Position numbers and translations under genes: made by a program. This document shows positions 12,913-24,380 of a stretch of 64,000 nt of DNA, piece after piece. The DNA is taken from the NCBI GenBank assembly GCA_947179155.2, contig OX359266.1, positions 794,501 to 858,500 on the forward strand, in the 5' to 3' direction. Position 1 is the first letter of the stretch. Each line of letters begins with the position of its first letter. Below the pieces are notes generated by a model. It ran no database searches and was not told the origin of the DNA. It saw nothing but the letters and a program-made list of their open reading frames with translations. This stretch comes from Hedera helix. Its lineage: Eukaryota > Streptophyta > Magnoliopsida > Apiales > Araliaceae.

Positions 12913-14163
12913 CTATTTCCCATTTTGTTTGATTTGCATCAACGATGCAGTCAGCTTACCCCTTCTTTTGTTGCTGCCGAACCGGTCATGGAATTTATCA
13001 CACAACTCATTCCATGAATTAATGCTTCCCGAAGGCAAAGACACGATCCACTGCTTTGCTGCCTTTTTCAAGGTTGTTATGAAGATTTTACACATCCCTG
13101 CATCTGAATGGTTGTAGTACCCCATCACAATCTCATAGGAATTGGTATGGTCATAGGGATCACCGGTGCCATCGAAAGACTCCAATGGTGGCAACTTCAT
13201 CTTCGGATCAGCCTTTTCCATATTGATTGCAGCAGAAAATGGAGAATTGGTGTTCGTCGGCTTTGCTACTGCCTTGACTTCGGCTAATTGTCGTTCCAGT
13301 TCTGCCATCCTTTTCATTAAGGGATTATCACCGTCATTAGTTTTCTGGAGATCAGGTTCGGCCCCTGAATCCCTCCTCGGGCTACGAACATCCCGATCAT
13401 TCTGCACATATCCCGAACCTATCCTCGGGCTCCGTTTTTCCCGATCATCGGGCGCATACCCCGAACCTCTCCTCGGGCTCCGTTTTTCCTGATCATCGGG
13501 CACATACCCCGAAACTCTCCTCGGGCTCCTGATTTCTCTATCATCCTGCACATACCCCGAACCCCTCCTCGGGCTCCTGCTTCGGGCATGTCGTCTTTGG
13601 GGGGATGGTGAACGCCTCCGTCGTTCTGAATAAATAGATCCCCTATCCCGAAAGGGAGCTGATTCTCCACCCACTTGCTCCGATCGTGGTTTTAGTGGGC
13701 CATAGCTATTTTCGACTCCATACTGTGATGTGGGTGGGTCATTCACCCGTCCCCGAACCCCTCTACTCTGGGGTGTCTGTATTCCAGACCCTTGTATTGT
13801 GTTCTGTGGTCCTTCATCCCTTTTCAACTCGGTCAGTAGAGCAGCCCACCCTTCTTGCTGATGTTGAAGAGATAACATAGCCTCCTCTGCCGCTTTGATC
13901 CTCTGTCGCTTAATAAATTCTCTCTGTTCATGGAGATCTCCTCCTGCAACCGCGTGCTCCCGAACAGAATCTTGTCGAATGGTTTCCCTGTCATGTCCCA
14001 AACCAGGAGAATCAAAGGAAGACAACCGTTGACGAGCTGAGTTAGAGTGTGACGCCATGGATCCTCCCCTTTGATGGAAAGGACCCAACCTATCCTTGAC
14101 CGAACCTCTAACAGTTGGTGTTGATGAACCTGTTCGCTCCACATGATTATCTTGATGCTCCAT
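12913..14163 (-). pseudogene. gag of the Retand-type element, fused to RT by deletion
   Basis: This 416-codon frame starts MEHQDNHVERT shortly after the primer site. The N-terminal part is basic and charged; residues about 180-265 carry arginine-serine-rich 16-residue repeats. The retrotransposon gag domain follows (PPLESFDGTGDPYDH, AAKQWIVSLPSGSINSW, FHDRFGSNKR). Right after SLMQIKQ the frame enters NGK, a stop (12913-12915) and RT sequence, so zinc knuckle, protease and early RT are deleted. The junction is in frame: without the two stops the element would read as one 1382-codon frame from 14163 to 10018. Confidence 0.85.
13366..13580 (-). repeat. 48 bp coding repeats in gag
   Basis: The plus-strand motif TCCTCGGGC recurs at about 13375, 13422, 13470, 13518 and 13566, a 48 bp period. 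On the minus strand each unit encodes 16 residues of the form RSPRRGSGYVPDDREK, giving an SR/RG-rich basic tract ahead of the gag core. Confidence 0.9.
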
Positions 14164-14220
14164 AATCGCAATACACCTGCTTTTTACTTCAACTGTGATT
14201 TTTCAAACAGAACCCCTGCG

Positions 14221-14238
14221 CCCTCTTTCTAGCGCCAA
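14221..14238 (-). other. primer binding site
   Basis: Directly inside the 5' LTR the minus strand reads TTGGCGCTAGAAAGAGGG. The TGGCG start, complementary to a tRNA 3' CCA, is typical of gypsy elements. The tRNA is not identified with confidence. Confidence 0.7.
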
Positions 14239-14764
14239 TGTTAACGCCAAATTTTGTAGCACCTGTTTAAATCACAAAATAACGAGCGAAATAAAACGTC
14301 CAACACAAATAATTCAGAGAAATTACTGTAAAGACACGAGAAATTTACGTGGAAACCCAAATCGGGAAAAAACCACGGGGAAAGAAAACAATTCACTAGA
14401 ATAATATTGATGGTTACAGGTTTCTCTGATAATAGAGAGCTTGTATGCTGGAAAATTGGTTCTGCGTGTGATATAGTAAGTAAAAATAAGCCAGCCTTTT
14501 TCTTTCCTGTTGTTCCCCTTTTATATGCCTATGCAGCCATAATTACCAGCATTAATTAGCTAAATAAATGTCTCTTTTTCAGATAACCGTTAGCAGACTT
14601 TTCATTTTCCAGGTAAATTGACTTTTCCTCTTCTAAACTGCCCATCCATCAAAATGAAGGGTCCAATAGTTAATTCAGTCAGGCCCAACCCAATGAATTA
14701 ATAGGGACCAACCAAATAAACCAGTATGGGTCCAAACCCGGGCCCAAACTATCTCAGCCCAACA
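14239..14764 (-). repeat. 5' LTR of the Retand-type element
   Basis: Partner of 6279-6804. On the minus strand a clear TATA box (CATATAAAAGGGG, plus coordinates about 14516-14528) marks the promoter that would drive gag-pol. Confidence 0.93.
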
Positions 14765-14769
14765 AGTTC

Positions 14770-16817
14770 GATTTTCACTTAAGTGAATTTATTTCTTCCT
14801 TTATGTGAAGTGTGTTTTCTCTATTTTGTGAGGCTTGTTTGGTTTATGAAATTATTTCTTCCCATTTTAGTGAGGCTTAATTGATTCTTGATATTGTATC
14901 TTGGTATTGTAATAGTGATGATGTACTTGATTATAAATTATATTATATTCCTTAAAAGTGGAGCTTAAAAAAAATGCTCACCTTTAGGAATTATATTTCA
15001 ACAAAATTAGAAAAAAGTCACCATGTTCACATGTTCCAGTAATCCAGCAAAAAGTCATAATTCAAGGTTGCCTTGAAGTTTTCCCTAATTTCACTTAATT
15101 TTCTTCCTGGCTTTTTTTCCCTAAATTTTCTTTTCAGTTTTTTTCCCCTAAATTTTCTTTTTGAGTTTTTGGATGAAATGTCGTATTTCTAAAATTAAAT
15201 TATAGTGTGATACGTGGATGAAATGTCGTATTTCTTCACGTGAATGTCTTTTTTTTCTTTGTTTATCAGTAAATCTAACCTTAAGGACGGGATTCCTTCA
15301 AGTAAAGGACAAATCATGGTTTGTTAGGCGAACCATTTTAAAGTTTAAAGTTATATTTATTGTTATTCATGAGTACATTTAATTTCCCACCATCTTGATG
15401 TGACTCGCCTGATCCCTAACCCTAATGAAACCCGAATTTATGAACTCTAAAGGGTTAGGGTCATGTATGAAATTTATCCTTCTGCCTCCGTCTCCGACCC
15501 GATTATATATATATATTTGAAATTAAGTAAGTTTTTGAATATATATAATTATATAATTAGTTAAATAATTAAAAATTTATAACATTTGTAATGTTACTAT
15601 TACATCTACATCTAGTTGTACAGTTACTACATGAAAAGTTAATGACTATCTAATAATTGGGAATGGGGAATGAGTAGCAATCTAACAACCCGAAGAAGAA
15701 AATAGTACTAAGGTACAAGGTTACATTTGTAAGTTTCTCACATATAGTGAGGATAGAGTTGTACCTGAAAAGTTTGTTGTACAAATAGAGGAATAGAGCC
15801 GTTGAATTTGTAACGTAATTACACTAATTTTATCTCCCTTTTCTGGTTCATATCTTGAATGTATTTGATGATATGGTTTGACAGTTTTGTAACAATGTTG
15901 TTTGTAATAGAAATATTATATATTGTTTGATTTTGAATTAAAAATAATTAATTTATGAAAAGGAAAAGAATTCAGGTTATCGGGACGGGTATGGGTACAT
16001 ATTTTCGGGGTGAGGTCAGGTTAGGGAATAATACATATATTAGTAGGGCGAGTATGGGGGAAAGCCCCGCGGACCAATATCCCGCCTTTTTAACAGGCTT
16101 AATTATGTCATTTTATATTATCTTCAATAAAAAGAATAATCTTTTTACAAAATAAATATTTTTTTTGAACTGAGGCTCTTTTATGAAATGGAGGAAGCAT
16201 AATTTTGAAGTCCCATCTAAGAATATAGTATAAATATAATTTTATCAATAATCAATCAAGTTTTACATAAACTAAATTATAAGATTTACCAAAAATAACA
16301 CACAAAAATAAGAAACAAAAAGAAGTAAACTCACATACCTAAAATCTGATCTCGAAGTCCTAATCTTAACCACCCACCTAAAACTTCATTAACTTCATGT
16401 TGAATAATTTATAATTAGAAAAGCCAACTAATAAAGAGAAGAATAATTTCTATTGCAAACTTGATTGCATTTAAATGTCACAAAGTTCAAACGTGATTGC
16501 ATAACCTAAAGAACGTCATTCCGAGAAAATCAATAATACGAAGTACGTAGATGGTATTCGGCTTTAATTTAGGGTGTACAAAATTTTCGAAAAATGATGT
16601 GTACACAAATTAATTAGACATAAAAAATTATACACAAATAATATAAGTAAAAGGAGAAAATAGAAAACAGAAAATATCATTAGATATTTTATACATTTTT
16701 ATTAGTATGTAATATATAAGCCTTATGTTTTGTACACAACTTTTTAGGTATAATTTGTATAGATAATGTTATTCATTTCCGTGGTATATCTAATAAAAAG
16801 TCTAGGTCATATCAAAT
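14770..16817. other. noncoding, partly duplicated SOD-locus flank
   Basis: 15350-15800 matches 18525-18665 plus 20600-20830, and also 39765-39990. 16107-16570 matches 5335-5910. Around 15960-16090 a GGGACGGGTATGGGTAC-type stretch resembles internal sequence common in plant nonautonomous DNA elements, but no ends are seen. The small ORF at 15955 lies in this repeat-like stretch and is not supported as a gene. Confidence 0.55.
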
Positions 16818-17142
16818 TGTAGGAATTTCGGATTGAAAAGTAGTAGAATAAAAAAAAAATTCAAAACCCTAAAATAGGATCCATGCGAAAATATATTAAT
16901 CAGAGGTTTAGATTTGTTTTACCGATTAGTCGTGCTTGAATGGAGACGATGGAGACGATTGAGAATTCTGGAACGTTTCGAATCTTCAACGCAATCCAAT
17001 GACTGCGTCTCTACGGTATACACACGAACGCTCCGCGAATCGTCACACGATCTGCAGTTAAAAGGGAGCTAGGGTATTAGCCACCAAGATCAGGATTTCT
17101 GAACTATTTTTTTCTCTAGCCTATTTCTGAAAGCGACTAGGG

Positions 17143-17191
<49 letters not shown>

Positions 17192-18213
17192 AATTATCTT
17201 ATTAATTTAAATTCGTAATTTAAATACTATAAATCATATTGACATATTTAAATACTTACAATTTAAATTAATTCCCTTTTAAATACGTTCTAAGTGTGTG
17301 ACCCTATAAGTTATTATGTTGACAATAATTTTAAAATCATATTATAAAATTATAAAGAATGAGCATCTAGTAATGCATCACTGCTACCCAAATAATAATA
17401 AGATCGGTGATTCGATGCAACCTTTTCGTGACAAATGTTTCAATGTAATTTAATCCTTTTAACCTTGACATCCTAGATTAAACTCGAGACATGAAATGTG
17501 TTATACTCTTCATAATTTAATCTGAGTTTTCTTGATCAATGAGTAGACTATATGAAACAAATCACTATTTGAGCATGACCATGCATTTCATAGTCCTACT
17601 CAATCAAGAGGCCTATGGATATCACCCCTAATATATAGGACGGTTAAATTCTATCTAGATCACTCATATTCCTCACACAATTCATGATGTACTCAATAAT
17701 CACATTTATTGTCCACCCTATTAAATGTGACTTTTGATAATATCAAAGTATATAAATTCTCGTGTAATAATATAGTGATTTCAGGTCGAATGATCATTAC
17801 ATCATTGTCACTATGAGAATTTCTTATGACACTTTGCATAATGCTCAACATAGAATTCTCATAGTGGGTCTGTCCAGTACATTGTTCTCTAACATGTACA
17901 TATGCATTGACTCAATATCTCATATATATATGACCAATGAGATTTGACTATCAGTCAATCCACATACTAGTCTCAATGCATCATTGTTGTCCCATTAACA
18001 ATGATACTAATTAATTATATAATCTCATGTTTAAGTCACATACTTGAAGCTATATAATTCGTATCACTATTCTAAGGACTTTTATTATGCTAATATTTAT
18101 ATAACACAGTAAATAAAATCATAATAAAATAATTCATTTATTCAATCAAATATAATATCAAATTGTTAAGCAATTACATCAAATAATTGACCTATAGGGC
18201 ATGAATTCTAACA
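16818..18213 (-). mobile_element. solo LTR, 1396 bp, with CAAAT duplication
   Basis: The plus strand starts TGTAGGAATTTC and ends GAATTCTAACA, so the LTR reads TGTTAGAATTC...CCTACA on the minus strand. CAAAT stands on both sides (16813-16817 and 18214-18218). The joined flanks match the unoccupied paralogous site near 4670-4700, which confirms the insertion. (TA)n at 17143-17189 lies inside. It is the same family as 1-1188, with no internal region and no coding sequence. Confidence 0.93.
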
Positions 18214-18218
18214 CAAAT

Positions 18219-18671
18219 ATTATCTAAAATATTTTTAAGTGATATGAAACTCTCCAATCTCAATTGAATTATCTAATAGCCATATTTAAGTAAATGTCCA
18301 TCATCCACGAGTCTGACTCAAATTAATTATTAACAATATTTAATATAATGCGCATCAAAACTAAGTATACAAATTTTAATGCCTAAGAAGTTGCAACAGA
18401 GCAGCAGGACAATTAGAATCAATGTCAGATAAGGGTGATTTGTTAAATGATTTGTTATTACTCCGTCCGTTCTAAAAAAGTTATATTTATAAAATTTTAA
18501 AACGTTATATATATAGTTAAATTATATTGTTATTGTTGATTACATTTAATTTTCTCCGATCTTGATGGGATCCGTTTTATCCCATTCCTAATGAGACTCA
18601 AATTTATGAATTCTATAGGGTTAGGGTCGGGTATAAGATATACCCTCCCGCCTCCAAAATGATTATATATA
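18219..18671. other. duplicated SOD-locus flank
   Basis: Continues the host sequence after the solo LTR. 18345-18480 matches 39570-39710, including 'gttgcaacagagcagcaggac', and 18525-18665 matches 15360-15510 and 39765-39895. No gene is seen. Confidence 0.7.
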
Positions 18672-20562
18672 GGGGATCGATCCATTAACAACGTTGTAAA
18701 AAATGATCTATCCTTATAATATATCTCAACCATCTATCCTTGAATCTAATGGTTAAAAGTTCTCTCGTCCATAGTTTAGTTTTTAGGAATCCACAGTTTA
18801 AAACTGCGGACGTTGTTAAATGTCTAAAATAACCCCAACTTTAAATTTGAGAATGTACTGTCCGCAGTTTAATATTGCGAACGTTAGAGTTTTATATTCA
18901 CCGTCCGCGGTATTAAAATGCGGACGGGGGACTTTTAAAAGTTTATACCGTCTGCAGTATTAAACTACGGATGACCTTAACTCCAAAATATTGGTTTCTC
19001 TCCTCACTTCATCTACTCATCACAGATCATAATCTAAAATTTATTCCACCAAAATTGGATCTCCCAAATCATAACACTTGCTACCTAACATGAGATTTTC
19101 TTACAAATTGGTTTCTAATTCATGCGTTGTTGAATTGTTCTATCGGTTTGACTTACTCTCTAAATCACTGTATATTTTAAGATTGGTCTCTCACCATCTC
19201 AATTTTTTCCCACCAAAATTGAATCTCCCAAATCATAACACTCGCTACCTAAACCTAACATGAGATTTTCTTACAAATTGGTTTCTAATTCATGCGTTTT
19301 TGAATTGTCAATTGATCATGACATCCATATATATAGCATAATCCCGTATGCTTTTTATAATATGATATATGTATTTATTTGTTGAAATCGTAATAATAGT
19401 GGCAATATATTGAAGTAAACTAAGATTTCAAATGAACATTTTTTCCTTTTGAACTCTTTTATGAATTACATTGTTGTGTTTGGGATTGTACGAATTTTTA
19501 ACATCTTCCCCCAATTCCTGTGGCATCAACGTGCATAACGTTTAATTTAACACGTTTAAGTTAAACAGAGACGTATTCTGATACTGATTGTGTGAATTGT
19601 TATATTCTTGGCGTTCGCATGAAATATTAGTGCATGTTTAAAGCCATCAAGGATGCTAAGTATGAGAAGGCATTATCAACATTACGTCGTTTTGGGAGGC
19701 CCAATGTCTGTAGTATTAAACTGCAGATGGTAGGTATGAGAATGAATTATTAATATGACGTCGTTTTGGGAGGCCCAGCGTCCGCAGTATTAAACTGCAG
19801 ATTTTATCTATCGTCAGCAGTATTTAATTGCAGATAGCTTTAAATCCTAAATGTTGGTCTCTGTCCTCACTTCATCTACTCATCACAAATCACCATCTCA
19901 ATTTTTTTCGACCAAAATTGGATCTCCCAAATCATAACACTCGCTACCTAACATGAGATTTTCTTACAAATTGATTTTTAATTCATGCGTTCTTGAATTG
20001 TTCTATCAGTTTTGGTTTACTCTCTAAATCGCTCCATATTTCAAGATTGGTCTCTCTCCTTACTTCATTTACTCATCACGGATCACCATTTCAATTTTTT
20101 TCCACCATAAGATTTTTTTACAAATTGGTCTCTAATTCATGCATTTTTGAATTATTCTATCAATTTGCCTTACTCTCTAAATCGCTGCATATTTCAAGAT
20201 TGGTTTACAAATTAAACCCAAAAAGTAATTTCACTAAGATGATATTAAGGCCTTGAGGAAGAGTAAGGAGGCTGCAAACATATGAACAGAAAAAGAAAAA
20301 AAAAGTGATCCGCAGTTTAATATTGCGGAAGGTGAATATAAAAAAACTCTAGCGTTCACAGTATTAAACTACAGATGGTGCATTTCCAAATTTAAAGTTG
20401 TGGTTATTTTGGATATTTAACACCGTCCGTAGTATTAAATTGAGGATTCCTGAAAACTAAACTGCGGACGAGGGGACTTTTAACCATTAAATCCAATGAT
20501 AGACGACTTAGATATGTTGTAAGGATAAATCTTTTTTTACAACGTTGTTAATGGATTGGTCC

Positions 20563-20564
<2 letters not shown>
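18672..20564. mobile_element. 1.9 kb foldback element with palindrome array
   Basis: The ends are inverted repeats of at least 130 bp with roughly 80% identity: GGGGATCGATCCATTAACAA at left, and GGGGACCAATCCATTAACAA when the right end is read inward. Both ends abut TA repeats. The unoccupied paralogues at 15500 and 39890 carry (TA)n at the same point. Inside, a palindromic motif of the form GTCCGCAGTATTAAACTGCGGAC recurs about ten times in variants. A second block (TCTCTCCTCACTTCATC... TCTAATTCATGCG) recurs at about 19010, 19190, 19860, 20050 and 20110. There is no transposase, and the small ORFs follow the repeats. Confidence 0.85.
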
Positions 20565-20605
<41 letters not shown>

Positions 20606-20828
20606 AAAGTAGCTTTTTGCATATATATAACTATATAACTATTTAAATTATTTGTTTAAAAATTTGTAATGTTAGTGGTTGTCGAGTTGGGAATAAGCAG
20701 CAATCTAGCAATTTAAAGAAAATAGTACTAAGTTATAACACCACAAGGTTATTAGTTTTTAGTATAAAATGAGGATAAAATTGTACTTTACAAGTTTGTT
20801 GTATAAATAGAGCAAAAGAGCAGTTGAA

Positions 20829-20840
<12 letters not shown>

Positions 20841-20871
<31 letters not shown>

Positions 20872-20882
20872 GGGGGGGGGGG
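20841..20882. repeat. (GT)n followed by poly-G
   Basis: About 14 GT units run into about 14 G. This lies just outside the left end of the NPR-carrying foldback element. Confidence 0.9.
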
Positions 20883-21191
20883 TGGAGGGAGTGGGGGAGA
20901 TTCATAACAACTACTTGCTATGGACAAAAAATGGGCAAATAACATCATATCCTTATATTTTTATATCTGATGGTAGAGTTTTAAATTAAAACCCCGACTT
21001 CCGCTAGTCTTTCTAGCTGACTGATTAAATGAAATTGCTGGATGACTGTACCCCTCACGCAAATAAACCATGTCGCATATAAGATGTTGTATTGAAAATT
21101 TACCAAGTTTGTTAGTATAACTAGCGGATGGATTAAGTAAATCCCAAGTCAAACTCTGGCTAGTTGATGGGGCGCGCGGGGATATAATTGT

Positions 21192-21473
21192 AAGGATCTG
21201 TCAATAATTGAACCACTTTTGAGCAAAGGAGCTTGCGCATCAGAAACAATACTGGATGGGCAGAACGCTGTTAGTATCTACAAGAGATCGACAAAGGCAA
21301 AAAATTATAATGCGACAACAGAACAGGGTCAAAAATCAAATAAAGACTGGCTGTGCATTGATGTGTTGGAGTGTAAGATGCGAAGGAATCCACTGTCTAA
21401 AGATGCATTAAGCTCCTTTCAAACAATGACGGATGATCTGCACATGAAACTGTTGTACCTGGAAGACAGAGAG
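21192..21473 (+). pseudogene. captured exon fragment of an NPR3/NPR4-like gene
   Basis: An open frame here reads LLSKGACASETILDGQNAVS, NKDWLCIDVLECKMRRNPL and DDLHMKLLYLEDRE. This is the end of the ankyrin region and the following segment of the NPR1 family; RRNP and ADDLHMKLLYLENR are typical of the NPR3/NPR4 clade as I remember it. The fragment ends at GAG followed by GTAAGG, a donor at the point where an exon ends in NPR genes, so it looks taken from genomic DNA with its intron. NPR proteins are salicylic-acid-responsive transcription co-regulators. The BTB domain, most ankyrin repeats and the C-terminus are missing, so no NPR function is expected. Confidence 0.8.
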
Positions 21474-22325
21474 GTAAGGTTTTTGAGATGTTACTTTACT
21501 TTTTGCTGTATTATTCAAGAATAATATGGCGGCCATTTTTTCAAATGATATATTATGGAGGATGCTATTGCTCTCTTATGAGATTTGGTTTCATTCAAAT
21601 TGAAGAAACTAGAAATTTATTCAAAATCCACAATGTATCCTTGATACGCTTCATGAAGCCAAAAGAACAGAAGACACATGAAAAGAAACTGAATATGAAC
21701 AAACAAGTATTGTTTTAACTAATGCTGAAGACCATCTGATAATTTAAAGCTTATATTGCATCAGATGGAACTGTATTACATCTATACTGTTTCAAACTAC
21801 CATGGAATTGTTTGGAGTAAATATAGTTTTCATTGCAGCATTATTTTTCACGTTTTGTACATTTCACAATGCTTATTTCCTTCTTGTGGGCTAACAACAT
21901 AACTAGGGAGTTGGACAGTGAAGAATTGTTGGAGCAGTAGCCTGCTTTACAGCAGCTGTTATATTGTCTTATGGGATGTCGAGTACTTTTTTGTGAAACT
22001 CGGGATTTTTATATTCGACGATCTCTTTGCATATAACTTTTCATGTTCCAAATTATCCTCTTTATTCTCATACTGGTTTTTTGACTTTTATTTTGCTTAG
22101 TTTTCTTGTAAACTATTGATGTTACGTTGTGAGCAGCTGTCAGCAATTACGTAATATAATATGCACTGGCTTGTGATCATTTATCATAAATTGCCAGGTT
22201 TAAGGTTTGGTGCTAATTTATTGAATTTAGATTTTATTTATGTTTTGAGGTTTGGTGCTAATTTATTGACTTGTGTAGTATGTGGTGCGTGAAAATTTTA
22301 GTACGTTTCGTCCTCTGTACAATAT
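21474..22325 (+). other. intron remnant and unidentified interior of the foldback element
   Basis: The NPR-like intron appears to continue from 21474. Near 21909, after TAACTAG, a short stretch could be another exon: one frame gives ELDSEELLEQ before a stop, another a hydrophobic run VGAVACFTAAVILSYG. I cannot assign either. No exon matching the next NPR segment was found. Confidence 0.4.
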
Positions 22326-22557
22326 TGTGATGCCCCAAAATTTGGGTCCCTTAAACCTCTGATTCGGTGCTCATGATCCAATACTTATACAACATTCATA
22401 AACTTAATCTCCAATAACAAGCGAAAAATATAATTAAATTCATTACAAAACGTACCATTATCCCAGGTTCTACTAACCTTAAATACATACATCATCTCAT
22501 TACGCAAAATAATTACATATGATATATAATAATAATAAGACTTGTTTTTACACATTC

Positions 22558-22609
22558 TACTCGGATGCCTTCCGTTTGCCTTTGTCCTTCTTAGAACATT
22601 TGGGCTTTG
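22558..22609 (-). other. lysine-rich terminal-exon-like module in LTR L1
   Basis: On the minus strand a pyrimidine tract and TTTTCAG are followed, after two bases, by codons for KPKCSKKDKGKRKASE and a TAG stop. The same frame and position recur in four other LTRs, with mostly third-position changes (see findings). Confidence 0.55.
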
Positions 22610-23479
22610 CTGAAAAATAGTTCATGATATAGCAAGGGTGATCAATTACTTTGCTCAACAAGTTTAAATAAGTAATGAAGATACATCATCAATGAAAAAG
22701 ATTTACTCTTTTGAAACTTCAACAATATTCAATAATTATGAAGACATGCAACATACATACTATATTCAATAAAAATAATTTGTAGAAAATTTACTGTTGA
22801 GTTGGTCAAAAAGAACCAAGAACATATGTGAGGACTTTTCAGCTCTTATACTAAAGTATGGAGGACTTGCCGGGGCTTATCTGACTATCTCGAGAGTATT
22901 TAACAATTATGAAACTGTAAACATTCAAACTGGACACTCGAGGGGATCAAACATCTTGTATCCAATGGATATGCATAACATTCAGTCGTAGTGTGCACAA
23001 AGACTTTTGTTTCCAGTAGAGAATACCATATTATAAGGATTGTTCAATCAGTCTTACTATAAGAATCCACACCAACTACTGGGTTGGATAAGCTTAAAAA
23101 ATAATCAAGTAAATGAATTTAACATGCAACTGTCTAGCCAAATCAATTAACATAGACTACTTCTTAAATAGTCTTTATTTAGAGCATAACTTGCAAATAC
23201 ACATTTGTGCGAACAACAATAATTCATACGATACCGAATAATGTACAATAATTATTCTTGCTTACACAAAAAAATAGTTTATGTTCAATAACATGCATAA
23301 TCAAATGAATTTAATTTAAAATACTAGCTCACTTCAAACTAGAGTAAGGTTAGGAAACTTGCACAATAATACTTGAGTAGGGTTAGAGAACTTGCAAAAA
23401 TAAATACAAGTTAAGGTTTAGAGAACTTGTCTTGTTCGCTGACTACTGCTAATCCACTTAAATTAACTCCCTTTAGATG

Positions 23480-24380
23480 ACATAACATTAATAATGTTGA
23501 TCTAACAATTAGTATATCACCTACATGTTTATTTCACATTAATAACCCTCCTATACCTCACTTAAATCATTTAACACTTAATCTCATTCACAAACATTTA
23601 ATCATATATTAATCACTTCATAATATTATCAACATTTAATAATACATTAACCACCTGCAATTATTATTAATTATTTAATAATATTTTAATCATCTATGAA
23701 TATTATTAATCATTTAATAGTATTTCACTCTCATACGAACATTATCAAACATTTAATAATATTTTAATACACTACTAAAATTTAATCATTGAATAATACC
23801 TCACTCATTTATCAATATTATTAATTTTTTTAATAATATTTCAAACACTTACAAAGATTATTAATCATTTAATAATATTTTATTTATTTTTCAACATTAT
23901 TAATCATTTGATAATATTTTATTCTTTTTTAATATTATCAATTATTAAATAATATTTTATTTATTTTTTTAATATATTAATCATTTAATAATATTTAATT
24001 TATTTTCTAATATTATTAATTATTTGATAATATTTTATTTATTTTCTAATATTATTAATTATTTAATAATATTTTATTTATTTTTTAATATTATTAATCA
24101 TTTAATAATATTTCATTAATTTTTTAATATTATTAATAATTTAATAATATTGTATTTATTTTGTAATATCATTAATCGTTTAATAATATTTTATTTATTT
24201 TCTAATATTATTATTTTATTTATTTTTTAATATTATTAATCATGTAATAATATTTTATTTATTTTCTAATATTATTAATCATTTAGTAATATTTTTATTC
24301 ATTTTTTAATATTATTATTTATTTAATAATATTTTATTTATTTCTAATATTATTATTCATTTAATTGTTAATTAAACATT
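23480..24380. repeat. AT-rich palindromic array in LTR L1
   Basis: Degenerate units of about 40 bases, built from TTTAATAATATTTTATTTATTT and TATTATTAATCA. Each TTATTAAT/ATTAATAA pair is self-complementary. Sister arrays lie in LTRs L2 and L3. Confidence 0.85.

Larger units (their letters stand above)
6279..14764 (-). mobile_element. Ty3/gypsy element, Tat/Retand type, complete
   Basis: Two 526 bp LTRs (6279-6804 and 14239-14764) begin TGTTAACGCC and end CCCAACA on the plus strand. They are flanked by the 5 bp duplication AGTTC (6274-6278 and 14765-14769). On the minus strand the order is LTR, primer site, gag, RT, two RNase H-like domains, integrase, then a 3' region holding a plus-strand antisense gene, then polypurine tract and LTR. 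A second RNase H domain plus an antisense ORF in the 3' region is known from the Tat lineage (Retand, Ogre). The LTRs differ at about 11 positions by eye, so the insertion is fairly young. Protease and the N-terminal part of RT are missing, and stops interrupt the rest, so it is not autonomous. Confidence 0.93.

Noticed and set aside
21488..22100. Small ORFs after the NPR-like exon
   Set aside because: They begin within the presumed intron and match nothing I recognise; kept only as a note on the element interior.
22797..22991. 64-residue ORF starting MSWSKRTKN
   Set aside because: It lies within LTR L1, against its direction, with no domain or conserved counterpart in the related LTRs.
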